DNA of 12,509 nt, taken from CAMBDR01 sp046597185. GTDB lineage: Bacteria; Pseudomonadota; Gammaproteobacteria; Burkholderiales; Burkholderiaceae_D. Positions within the stretch are counted from its first letter, which is position 1. Each line of letters opens with the position of its first letter. The notes under the pieces were generated by a model. That model ran no database searches. It was not told the origin of the DNA and saw only the letters and a program-made list of their open reading frames with translations. The stretch covers positions 1-12,509 of the forward strand of contig JBKJLF010000210.1 of assembly GCA_046597185.1 (NCBI GenBank), given 5' to 3'. Both the position numbers and the translations under genes were made by a program. Of the stretch, positions 1 to 6,522 are shown piece after piece.

Positions 1-96
1 GATACCGCTACTGATACCGCTACTGATACCACTACTGATACCGCTATTGATACCGCTACTGATACCGCTACTGATACCGCTACTAATACCGATACC
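1..96 (+). repeat. In-frame 12-bp tandem repeat (GATACCGCTACT), coding DTAT
   Basis: Seven consecutive 12-bp units fill 1-84. Five are identical, unit 3 (25-36) has one change (GCT to ACT) and unit 4 (37-48) has one change (ACT to ATT). A degenerate eighth unit (85-96) reads AATACCGATACC, and GATACC-like half units fade out to about 115. The array may continue to the left of the window. Because the unit is four codons long, gain or loss of units keeps the reading frame of the epimerase gene. Confidence 0.93.
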
Positions 97-429
97 GATA
101 ACCAGGCCGATAGCCGCAACTTTGTACTATGCCCCGGTCGCGCTTACGACCGTTCGCCTTGCGGCACTGGCACCAGCGCCAAGCTGGCTTGCCTGGCCGC
201 CGATGGCAAGCTGGCCCCCGGCGCGCTTTGGCGGCAGCAAAGCATCACGGGTAGCATTTTCACCGCCAGCTACCAACCCGCCACCAAACCGGGCGAACCG
301 GGTGAGCATGGCGCATATGGTGAACCTGGAGGACAAGTTTTGCCCTGCATACGCGGCCAAGCCTATGTGACCGCACGCACGCAATTGCTGCTGGACCCGC
401 AAGACCCACTGCGGTGGGGCATACGGTAA
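1..429 (+). CDS. Proline racemase / 4-hydroxyproline 2-epimerase family protein, C-terminal part (5' end outside window)
   Basis: Frame 1 is open from the window edge to a TAA at 427-429 (142 codons). After a repeat-encoded stretch it reads SRNFVLCPGRAYDRSPCGTG, the hallmark segment around the second catalytic cysteine of this family (Cys at visible codon 54). It continues with KLACLAADGKLAPG, a glycine- and proline-rich stretch (visible codons about 95-111), and ends in TARTQLLLDPQDPLRWGIR, which matches the usual family C-terminus. These enzymes epimerise trans-4-hydroxy-L-proline to the cis-D form, or proline itself, by a two-cysteine acid/base mechanism in the cytoplasm. The first catalytic cysteine lies upstream and cannot be checked. 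Odd feature: codons 1-28 are a near-perfect Asp-Thr-Ala-Thr repeat in a place where I expect only a short loop. The gene converges on lapE with 23 bp between stop codons. The exact substrate (proline or hydroxyproline) is not settled by this fragment. Confidence 0.87.
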   Translation, partial: DTATDTATDTTTDTAIDTATDTATDTATNTDTDNQADSRNFVLCPGRAYDRSPCGTGTSAKLACLAADGKLAPGALWRQQSITGSIFTASYQPATKPGEPGEHGAYGEPGGQVLPCIRGQAYVTARTQLLLDPQDPLRWGIR

Positions 430-452
430 ATGGCCTTTGGTTTTTGCTACCT

Positions 453-1928
453 TTATTTACTCAACCCATCATTTTTAATCAAATCGCGCGCCCGTTGATC
501 CAAGGCTTCTTTATTCACCGGAAATTGATCAGGCGTTTCCGGTGCGCAGCGCGCTACCGCATCACCCAGCGGTTCGCGCAGTACATCGGGCAACTCATTG
601 GCCAACTCATCGGCGGACTTGACCTTGCTATTTAAAGTCTGCACCAAATCACCGTAACCCGCATGCGCGCGCGCATAGGCGATTTGCAAATCATATTCCG
701 CATTGGTGTAGGAGCGTCGCGCCTGGAATAATTCATTTTCCGTGTCGAGCACATCAAGCAAGGTACGCTGGCCAATTTCAAATTGCTTGCGGTAGGCCTG
801 CTTGGCCTTATCAATCGCCAGTTGATGCTGATCCAGATAAGTCAATTGCTCCGCCTGTTTGCGCGCTTCGTTATAGGCAATGCTTAAATTTTGCCGCACA
901 TCCACGCAAGCCCGATCGCGCTCGGCATAAGCCTGATTGAGCAAATCGGCATATTGGCGGATTTTGCTTCTATCACTGCCACCGTTATACAAATTCCAAC
1001 TCATCACCACTTGCGCCAAATTATCGCGCCGACTACCACTACGACCATTCAGATGGTTATCGTATTGCGAACTCAGGCGTAAATCAAAGCGCGGCGAATA
1101 GTTGGCTTGTTGCCCTTTTGCCGCAGCTTCGGCCGAGCGCACGTTTTCGATTGCCGCACGCAAACCGGGGTGGCGGCTGATCGCGGCACGCAAAGCCGAG
1201 ACCGCCGTGGGCGGCAAATCACGCTCCAAAATCACCTCGGCTTTTAAATCCTTGTCAGGCAAAATTCCCACAACACGCTGAAAACGGGTGCTAACATCGT
1301 ATAAATTCGCCCCTTCTGTCACTAAATTGGCGTCTGACAAAGCCAAGCGGCCTGCCGCCTGTTCCAAATCAACCCGTCGCGCCACGCCCGCTTTGACTTT
1401 ATTTTGGATTTGTTCATACACCGCTTTATGCTGCACGTAGTTATCTTCAGCCAGGGCCAATAATTTGCGATATCTGAGAACATCAAAAAAAGCACGCGTC
1501 ACCTCCAGCGCCACGGTTTCTGAGCTATTATAAAATTCAAATAAACGAACCATGCTTTGATGATGGGATTGTTGTATTTCATTTTTTCGCGCTGAGCCAT
1601 CGTACAATAATTGAGTCAGCGTCAGTGCCGCAGAATGACGATTAAAGTCAGCATCTTGAAATTGTTCACGCAAACGCTCGCGCCCGACCCCTGCGCTGAA
1701 ATCGACCCGTGGCCGCAAACCACCCGAGATCACATCACGCTCATTGCGCGCAGCCTGATAAGCCTGCCAGCGGGACAAGATTTCAGGATTACTCAATAAA
1801 GCCTGCTGCGTGATGGCAGGCAAGGTTTGCGAGGTTTGCGAGGTTTGTGTTTGCGCCAACGCCGTCGTTGAGATCGAAAACGGTAGTCCGAATACAAGAA
1901 TTAAGGTGGGGAAATTTTTCAGCTTCAT
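453..1928 (-). CDS. lapE: TolC-family outer-membrane secretion protein (LapE/AggA-like)
   Basis: A 491-residue outer-membrane efflux protein of TolC type, the trimeric channel through which a type I secretion system exports its substrate. The start at 1928 is preferred over an upstream ATG at 1961 because AGGA precedes it at suitable spacing and MKLKNFPTL begins a clean signal peptide ending at ALA-Q near residue 25. The mature chain has the two long helical repeats of the family, rich in Ala, Gln, Asn and Arg, with RAFFDVLRYRKLLALAEDNY near the first repeat and QRTLLDVLDTENELFQARRS in the second. The length is normal. It is divergent from lapG-lapD, which suggests that it is the outer-membrane partner of an adhesin exporter rather than of a drug pump. 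The inner-membrane ATPase and adaptor genes are not in the window. The name lapE rests on this neighbourhood; tolC-like is the safe family call. Confidence 0.85.
   Translation of the reverse strand: MKLKNFPTLILVFGLPFSISTTALAQTQTSQTSQTLPAITQQALLSNPEILSRWQAYQAARNERDVISGGLRPRVDFSAGVGRERLREQFQDADFNRHSAALTLTQLLYDGSARKNEIQQSHHQSMVRLFEFYNSSETVALEVTRAFFDVLRYRKLLALAEDNYVQHKAVYEQIQNKVKAGVARRVDLEQAAGRLALSDANLVTEGANLYDVSTRFQRVVGILPDKDLKAEVILERDLPPTAVSALRAAISRHPGLRAAIENVRSAEAAAKGQQANYSPRFDLRLSSQYDNHLNGRSGSRRDNLAQVVMSWNLYNGGSDRSKIRQYADLLNQAYAERDRACVDVRQNLSIAYNEARKQAEQLTYLDQHQLAIDKAKQAYRKQFEIGQRTLLDVLDTENELFQARRSYTNAEYDLQIAYARAHAGYGDLVQTLNSKVKSADELANELPDVLREPLGDAVARCAPETPDQFPVNKEALDQRARDLIKNDGLSK
1822..1848 (-). 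repeat. Short 9-bp tandem repeat in lapE, three units
   Basis: Three 9-bp units (AAGGTTTGC, GAGGTTTGC, GAGGTTTGT on the plus strand) lie head to tail. On the coding strand they give a repeated Thr-Ser-Gln at the start of the mature LapE-like protein, just after the predicted signal-peptide cleavage site. The units keep the frame. The stretch is short and may be only low-complexity sequence. Confidence 0.6.
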
Positions 1929-2018
1929 ATAATCTATCCTGTCTGTTGTCATTGAAAACAAGTCATTTTTTAGTTAAGACTATCATATGCAATACGGCTA
2001 CTCGTACCTATCTCTGAA
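1929..2018. promoter_or_regulatory. Divergent intergenic region between lapE and lapG
   Basis: Ninety bases separate the two divergent starts, so promoters for both genes should lie here. The region is AT-rich, including a T run at 1966-1971. A possible -10 for lapG is TATCAT at 1981-1986, but it has no good -35 at standard spacing. I see no convincing sigma-70 pair on either strand and no recognised operator. Confidence 0.35.
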
Positions 2019-2705
2019 TTGTGCGCTATTTTGAAGACGAAACGTGATTTTATTAAAACTTTTTTTGTGGTGTTATTATTGATGACACTATTCCCCATAC
2101 TCGTCCAGGCAATTGACTGGAATAAGATTCAGGCGCAATTTCGCCACTTGGGTGGCAAGCCGAATGACTTACAAGCATGGCAGCGCATATTACAACAATC
2201 CAAAGACCTGGCAACGGCGGATAAACTCAAACGCGTGAATGATTTTTTCAATCAACATATCGAATTTGCTGATGACATCGCGGCATGGGGGCAAGACGAT
2301 TACTGGGCCACACCGATGGAATCGCTGGCCAAAGGCCGGGGCGATTGCGAAGATTTTGTGATCGCTAAATACTTTACCTTGCTGCAATTACACATACCCA
2401 ATGAAAAATTACGTTTGATTTATGTTAAGGCAACGCTGGGCAGTGTCAGCCAGCCGCTACTACAAGCGCATATGGTGTTGGCGTATTACCCCAGCCCGGA
2501 TGCCGAACCGCTGATTTTGGATAATTTAATCGGTGAAATTCGCCCTGCCTCACGTCGAAGCGATTTACAGCCGATATTCAGCTTTAATAATCAAGGGGTA
2601 TTTGCAGGGGTCGGTGCCAATGCGACGTTGGGGCCGGGCGGGGTGGGGCGACTTTCGCGTTGGCAAGATTTACTACAACGTGCCCATAATGAAGGTTTTG
2701 ACTAA
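2019..2705 (+). CDS. lapG: LapG-type periplasmic transglutaminase-like cysteine protease
   Basis: LapG proteins cut the N-terminal region of a LapA-type giant adhesin in the periplasm and so release cells from the biofilm. The 228-residue product has the bacterial transglutaminase-like cysteine protease signature. Cys110 lies in KGRGDCEDFVIAKY, His151 in QAHMVLAYY and Asp168 in LILDNLIGEI, which gives a complete Cys-His-Asp triad. The acidic residues flanking the cysteine (D109, E111) fit the calcium site known in this family. An N-terminal hydrophobic segment, FFVVLLLMTLFPILVQA, is a signal peptide or anchor that places the enzyme in the periplasm. The start is uncertain: no ATG is available, TTG at 2019 and TTG at 2031 both precede the signal peptide, and neither has a clear Shine-Dalgarno sequence. 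lapD, its known regulator, follows 71 bp downstream on the same strand. Confidence 0.92.
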   Translation: MCAILKTKRDFIKTFFVVLLLMTLFPILVQAIDWNKIQAQFRHLGGKPNDLQAWQRILQQSKDLATADKLKRVNDFFNQHIEFADDIAAWGQDDYWATPMESLAKGRGDCEDFVIAKYFTLLQLHIPNEKLRLIYVKATLGSVSQPLLQAHMVLAYYPSPDAEPLILDNLIGEIRPASRRSDLQPIFSFNNQGVFAGVGANATLGPGGVGRLSRWQDLLQRAHNEGFD

Positions 2706-2720
2706 AACGGGTGAGACAAT

Positions 2721-2738
2721 GGTAAAGTAGCTTTTACC
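2721..2738 (+). other. Small inverted repeat in the lapG-lapD gap
   Basis: GGTAAA (2721-2726) is complementary to TTTACC (2733-2738) around a six-base loop. There is no following T run, so it does not look like an intrinsic terminator. It could be an RNA processing or stability element between the two cistrons, or chance. Confidence 0.3.
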
Positions 2739-2776
2739 GGGTTTCGCAACATGCTGCGTAAAATAAAGGATCTCTC

Positions 2777-4696
2777 ATGTCAATGTACCGCCAACTGTGG
2801 TTACTTTTATTGCTCTCTACTCTTTTTTCCATGGTGTGGAGCTTATCGGCTTCGACCCTGAGTTCACGCGCCTATTTGCAAGAACAATTGCGCTTGAAAA
2901 ATAATGATAACGCCAACACGCTGGCCTTATCGCTGAGCCAGCGCCAGGTGGATAAAGTTGAAATGGAATTGACCGTCGCGGCACTGTTTGATAGCGGTAA
3001 TTATGAAATGATCAGTATTGTCGATCCATTTGATCACACCTTGGTGGAACGTCATGCCAGCGATTCTGCCACCAACGCGCCCGCCTGGTTTGTGCGCTTG
3101 ATGCCCATCGTCGCCGAACCAGGTCAGGCAAAAATTTCTGGCGGCTGGCAACAGGTGGGCACGGTCAAGTTAGTCAGCCATAGCCGCTTTGCCTACAATG
3201 CGTTGTGGAATTCGACCTGGCAAATGGCGGGTGCGCTCGCCATTGCCGGCATCGCCTGCGCCATTCTGGGCAGCTTGATTTTAGCCAGAATCCGCCGCCC
3301 CTTAAACGCCGTCATTGTGCAGGCGCAAGCGATTACCGAACGTCGTTTCACCACCGTGCCGGACTCCACCGTACCGGAACTGCGCCCTTTAACCCAGGCC
3401 ATGAATTCGGTGGTGCAGCGTTTAAAGTCGATGTTTGATGATGAAGCCCAACGTCTGGAGCAAGTGCGGCAACAAGCCAACCAGGACAGCGCCACGGGTC
3501 TTGCCAATCGCAGCTATTTTATGGCCCATCTGCGCGCCAGCCTGGAAGCGGAAGATGCGCGCGACGGTAGTATGTTGCTGTTACGGATTCAACAATTGGC
3601 CGAATTAAATCGCAAAATTGGCCGTGCCGATACCGATCAAGTGATTCAATTGGTCAGCTCGGCGATACACCAGGCCGCAAATCAACATAAAGGCTGTTTG
3701 GCAGGCCGCTTAAACGGGGCCGATTTTGGTTTGGCGCTATCGCTTGACCATCAACAAACCCAGGTGCTGGCAAAGGAAATGCTCGATAGCCTGGCACAAA
3801 GTTGCGCGCCCTTGCTGCAAGGGGCCAATATTGCCTGCATCGGGATTGCGCATTATCAGGCCGGACAAAATTGCGGCTCCTTGTTAGCCCAGGTCGATGC
3901 GGCCTTAGCCAGCGCCGAAGCGCAAGGCGGCAACAGCATTACCACCGTCCAAAGCACGCAGGAACAAGCGCGCAGCCAGCAACAATGGGGCGAGTTACTC
4001 AAGCAGGCGGTGGCGCAAAGACGGGTCAAGCTGGCAGAATTTCCGGTAGTGAATTTTCATGGGCAGTTGCTGCATAGCGAATGCCCCTTGCGTCTGGCCG
4101 TGGATGCCGAAAGCGGGTGGCTCACCGCCGGCCAGTTTCTGCCCTTGGCCGAGCGTTTGGAGCTAACCAGTATGCTCGATTTGGCCGCCGTGACACTGAG
4201 CGTACAGCAATTGGGCTTGCACCCGGAACTGGCCGGTTTGGCCATCAATTTATCGGCCCGCTCGGTGCAACACCCACACTTCCGGCATCAACTGCGCGAG
4301 CTATTGGAACATCATCGGGTAGTCGCTCCGCGCCTGTGGCTGGAAGTGGCCGAGGTGGGCGTGTTGGCGCATTTTGAAGCCTTTCAGGCATTTTGCGCCG
4401 AGTTAAAAAACATTGGCTGCCAGCTTGGGATTGAACACTTTGGCCGGCAAATTGCGCAAATCGGCCAACTGCACGATTTGGGCCTCGATTACATCAAGGT
4501 CGATGCCAGCTTCATTCACGATATTCACCAAAGCCCCGGCAACCAGGCGTTTTTAAAGGGTTTGAGTACGATTGCGCATAGCATCGATTTACAAGTGATT
4601 GCCGAAGGCGTGAGTAGCGAGGCAGAAATGCACGCGCTGGCAGAACTGGGCTTTAATGGCGCAACCGGGCCTGCGGTGGCGTGGCCGGGGCATTAA
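2777..4696 (+). CDS. lapD: LapD-type membrane c-di-GMP receptor (HAMP, degenerate GGDEF and EAL)
   Basis: This 639-residue inner-membrane receptor binds cytoplasmic c-di-GMP and then holds LapG in the periplasm, protecting the surface adhesin. Layout: a first transmembrane helix (about 6-26), a periplasmic LapD/MoxY-type domain (about 27-147), a second helix (about 150-171, MAGALAIAGIACAILGSLIL), then HAMP and signalling-helix segments (about 172-235). A GGDEF-like domain follows whose signature has decayed to NGADF (313-317). The EAL-like domain has ECPLR (435-439) in place of EALLR. It keeps the Glu of that motif, the Asn of INLSARS, the Lys/Asp of DYIKVD and Glu610 of IAEGV, but the metal-binding DDFG motif has become EHFG (553-556). 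The pattern suits nucleotide binding without synthesis or hydrolysis. AAGGA at 2766-2770 precedes the ATG at good spacing. It is probably co-transcribed with lapG and ends just before a strong terminator. Confidence 0.93.
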   Translation: MSMYRQLWLLLLLSTLFSMVWSLSASTLSSRAYLQEQLRLKNNDNANTLALSLSQRQVDKVEMELTVAALFDSGNYEMISIVDPFDHTLVERHASDSATNAPAWFVRLMPIVAEPGQAKISGGWQQVGTVKLVSHSRFAYNALWNSTWQMAGALAIAGIACAILGSLILARIRRPLNAVIVQAQAITERRFTTVPDSTVPELRPLTQAMNSVVQRLKSMFDDEAQRLEQVRQQANQDSATGLANRSYFMAHLRASLEAEDARDGSMLLLRIQQLAELNRKIGRADTDQVIQLVSSAIHQAANQHKGCLAGRLNGADFGLALSLDHQQTQVLAKEMLDSLAQSCAPLLQGANIACIGIAHYQAGQNCGSLLAQVDAALASAEAQGGNSITTVQSTQEQARSQQQWGELLKQAVAQRRVKLAEFPVVNFHGQLLHSECPLRLAVDAESGWLTAGQFLPLAERLELTSMLDLAAVTLSVQQLGLHPELAGLAINLSARSVQHPHFRHQLRELLEHHRVVAPRLWLEVAEVGVLAHFEAFQAFCAELKNIGCQLGIEHFGRQIAQIGQLHDLGLDYIKVDASFIHDIHQSPGNQAFLKGLSTIAHSIDLQVIAEGVSSEAEMHALAELGFNGATGPAVAWPGH

Positions 4697-4699
4697 CAT

Positions 4700-4728
4700 A
4701 AAAAAAACCCGCCGTAGCGGGTTTTTTT
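4700..4728. terminator. Bidirectional intrinsic terminator between lapD and rplY
   Basis: Eight A (4700-4707), then CCCGC (4708-4712), loop CGTA (4713-4716), GCGGG (4717-4721) and seven T (4722-4728). The hairpin has a T tract on both strands, as expected between convergent genes. Adding A-T pairs extends the stem by up to seven more base pairs. Read on the minus strand, the loop is UACG closed by C-G, which is an extra-stable UNCG tetraloop. It can end lapG-lapD transcripts on one side and the prs-rplY transcript on the other. Confidence 0.93.
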
Positions 4729-4753
4729 GTGCCAGTCAATTAGCGCAGAAGGA

Positions 4754-5362
4754 TTACTTCTTGCCCTTCTTGGCAGGTGCAGCGGCAGCCGCTTCAGTTG
4801 CAACCTGAGCAGCAGGAATGCTGACGGTGACCACGGTTTGGTTCTTGTTGCTGGCAGGCGCGACGCCTTCAGGCATTTTCAAGTCATTGACGTGAACTGC
4901 ATGGCCTGCATCCAAGGTCGCCAAATCGACAGTAATGAAACGTGGCAAATCTTTTGGCAAGCAAGTAATTTCCAGATCCGAAATCACATGGCTCAAAATG
5001 CCGGCATGCAATTTCACTGCAGGGGAAATTTCTGCATTCACGAAGTGGAGCGCCACTTTCATGTGAATTTTTTTCTCTGGATCGATACGTTGGAAATCGG
5101 CATGCAAGACCAATTGCTTGTAGGCGTGAATTTGGAAATCGCGCAACAAAACTTGTTGACTCGCGCCATCCACTTCCAGATCGAGCACCGACGAATGGAA
5201 CTCTTCTTTTTTCAATGCATGATACAGGGCATTGTGATCGAGTGTGATATTGACGGCCGGGCTGTTAAAGCCATACACGATACCTGGGGTTTGACCGCTC
5301 TTACGCAGGCGGCGGCTCGCTCCGGTCCCCTGCAATGTGCGGGTAAATGCGACTACTTTCAT
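4754..5362 (-). CDS. rplY: 50S ribosomal protein L25 / general stress protein Ctc
   Basis: A 202-residue long-form L25 (TL5/Ctc type) that binds 5S rRNA in the large ribosomal subunit. The N-terminal domain (about 1-92) begins MKVVAFTRTLQGTGASRRLR and includes TPGIVYG and VLLRDFQIHAYKQLVLHADF, typical of the 5S-binding beta-barrel. The C-terminal beta domain (about 100-185) includes DLPRFITVDL and AGHAVHVNDLKMPEGV. The tail is low-complexity Ala and Lys, ending AKKGKK. On the minus strand TTGGAG precedes the ATG at suitable spacing. The gene follows prs by 114 bp in the same direction, a usual pairing in betaproteobacteria. In relatives the next gene is often pth; here the convergent lapD lies instead, beyond a terminator. 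Confidence 0.96.
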   Translation of the reverse strand: MKVVAFTRTLQGTGASRRLRKSGQTPGIVYGFNSPAVNITLDHNALYHALKKEEFHSSVLDLEVDGASQQVLLRDFQIHAYKQLVLHADFQRIDPEKKIHMKVALHFVNAEISPAVKLHAGILSHVISDLEITCLPKDLPRFITVDLATLDAGHAVHVNDLKMPEGVAPASNKNQTVVTVSIPAAQVATEAAAAAPAKKGKK

Positions 5363-5381
5363 ATGAACTACTCCAATTAAT

Positions 5382-5397
5382 GCAAACCAGGGTTTGC
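5382..5397 (-). promoter_or_regulatory. Hairpin just upstream of the rplY ribosome binding site
   Basis: GCAAAC (5382-5387) pairs with GTTTGC (5392-5397) around a four-base loop; the flanking C/G could add a seventh pair with a tight loop. It ends 20 bases before the rplY start and sits close to the GGAG ribosome binding site. A hairpin with the same six-base stem lies upstream of prs. Its role is not known. Confidence 0.5.
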
Positions 5398-5402
5398 GTG
5401 AA

Positions 5403-5424
5403 GTGCCCCCGCGACCAGGGGCAC
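5403..5424 (-). promoter_or_regulatory. Second hairpin in the prs-rplY intergenic leader
   Basis: GTGCCCC (5403-5409) pairs perfectly with GGGGCAC (5418-5424) around an eight-base loop. The GC-rich stem has no T run after it in the direction of transcription. It is the middle of three hairpins between prs and rplY and may be a processing, pausing or stability element. Confidence 0.55.
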
Positions 5425-5431
5425 AATAAAT

Positions 5432-5453
5432 CGGGGAGCCACAAGGCTCCCCG
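5432..5453 (-). terminator. Strong hairpin after prs, possible attenuator or leaky terminator
   Basis: CGGGGAGCC (5432-5440) pairs perfectly over nine bases with GGCTCCCCG (5445-5453) around the loop ACAA. On the minus strand it lies 23 bases after the prs stop and is followed by ATTTATTG, which is AT-rich but not a proper T tract. It could weaken read-through from prs into rplY or protect the 3' end of a prs mRNA. Full termination is doubtful. Confidence 0.55.
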
Positions 5454-5476
5454 CCAAAACAAATTGATTCTACTTT

Positions 5477-6427
5477 TTAATCCACAAACAGGGAAATCAC
5501 CGAATCGCCCTTAATAATGCGGCGGAAAGTTTCCGCAAGCAAAGGCGCGCAAGTGAGTTGGCGAATCTTGTTGCAAGCTTGTGCCGCATCCGACAGTGGA
5601 ATGGTATCAGTCACCACCAATTCATCCAGCGGCGAGCTGCTGATGCGCTCAATCGCCGGGCCAGACAAAACCGCATGGGTACAATAGGCCACCACTTTCT
5701 TGGCACCGCGCTCTTTTAATACCTCGGCAGCCTTGGTCAAGGTGCCGGCGGTATCAACCATGTCATCCATAATCACACAATTGCGACCATCAACTTCACC
5801 AATAATATTCATCACTTCCGACACATTGGCCTTGGGACGACGTTTATCGATAATCGCCAAATCGCAATTCAAGCGTTTCGCCAAGGCGCGGGCGCGCACC
5901 ACGCCACCCACGTCGGGCGAAACCACCAATAAATCTTCGTAATTTTTCGTTTGCAAATCACCCAACAACAGCGGCGATGCATAGATATTGTCAACCGGAA
6001 TGTCGAAAAAGCCTTGAATTTGATCCGCATGCAAATCCATGATCAAAACCCGTTCCACCCCCGCTTCTTCCAACATATTGGCCACCACTTTGGCAGAGAT
6101 TGCTACCCGTGCGGAACGCGGACGCCGATCTTGCCGGGCATAACCAAAATAAGGAATCGCCGCCGTAATACGACCTGCCGAGGCGCGCTTTAAAGCGTCA
6201 ACCATCAACATGATTTCCATCAAATTGTCGTTGGTGGGGGCACAAGTGGATTGCAGGACAAAAACGTCTTTACCGCGCACGTTTTCATTGATTTCTACAG
6301 TGACTTCGCCATCCGAGAATCGCGAAACTGCTGCCTTGCCGAGGGAAATACCGAGTTGGGCCGCAACACCAGCAGCTAAGGCCGGGTTCGCGTTACCGGT
6401 AAACACCATTAGGTTTTCGTAGCCCAT
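5477..6427 (-). CDS. prs: Ribose-phosphate pyrophosphokinase (PRPP synthetase)
   Basis: Transfers pyrophosphate from ATP to ribose 5-phosphate to make PRPP, the precursor for purines, pyrimidines, histidine, tryptophan and NAD; cytoplasmic. The start at 6427 (MGYENLMVFTGNANPALA) gives 316 residues, the usual class I length. Visible motifs are the flexible ATP loop YFGYARQDRRPRSARVAIS (93-111), the metal/ATP segment DLHADQIQGFF (131-141) and the PRPP-binding signature VIMDDMVDTAGTL (218-230). The same frame stays open upstream through the tRNA gene, but that part has no family similarity and is not coding. The Shine-Dalgarno sequence is weak (GGA about ten bases before the ATG). It lies 95 bp downstream of tRNA-Gln on the same strand, so it may share that promoter or have its own in the gap. 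Confidence 0.97.
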   Translation of the reverse strand: MGYENLMVFTGNANPALAAGVAAQLGISLGKAAVSRFSDGEVTVEINENVRGKDVFVLQSTCAPTNDNLMEIMLMVDALKRASAGRITAAIPYFGYARQDRRPRSARVAISAKVVANMLEEAGVERVLIMDLHADQIQGFFDIPVDNIYASPLLLGDLQTKNYEDLLVVSPDVGGVVRARALAKRLNCDLAIIDKRRPKANVSEVMNIIGEVDGRNCVIMDDMVDTAGTLTKAAEVLKERGAKKVVAYCTHAVLSGPAIERISSSPLDELVVTDTIPLSDAAQACNKIRQLTCAPLLAETFRRIIKGDSVISLFVD

Positions 6428-6462
6428 GGGAGTTCCAGGATAGTTCGTTAAACACTTGGAAA

Positions 6463-6480
6463 GCAAACTGGAAGGTTTGC
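6463..6480 (-). promoter_or_regulatory. Hairpin in the prs leader
   Basis: GCAAAC (6463-6468) pairs with GTTTGC (6475-6480) around a six-base loop and ends about 36 bases before the prs start. The stem has the same sequence as the hairpin before rplY (5382-5397). It may be an mRNA leader structure, or chance given the short stem. Confidence 0.4.
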
Positions 6481-6522
6481 CGAGGAAGAAACGGATAATG
6501 CACACAGCATAACTAAATATTT

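Noticed and set aside
1..115. The 12-bp repeats as a CRISPR array or a replication iteron cluster
   Set aside because: The units are contiguous without spacers, keep codon phase inside a conserved enzyme frame, and have no nearby cas or rep gene.
1929..1961. Upstream ATG of the lapE frame (11 extra residues)
   Set aside because: The ATG at 1928 has a better placed AGGA and starts a normal signal peptide; the extra residues would put charged residues ahead of it.
4727..5380. A 217-codon open frame on the plus strand opposite rplY
   Set aside because: It is antisense to a clear ribosomal protein gene, and its translation has no domain or signal that I can recognise.
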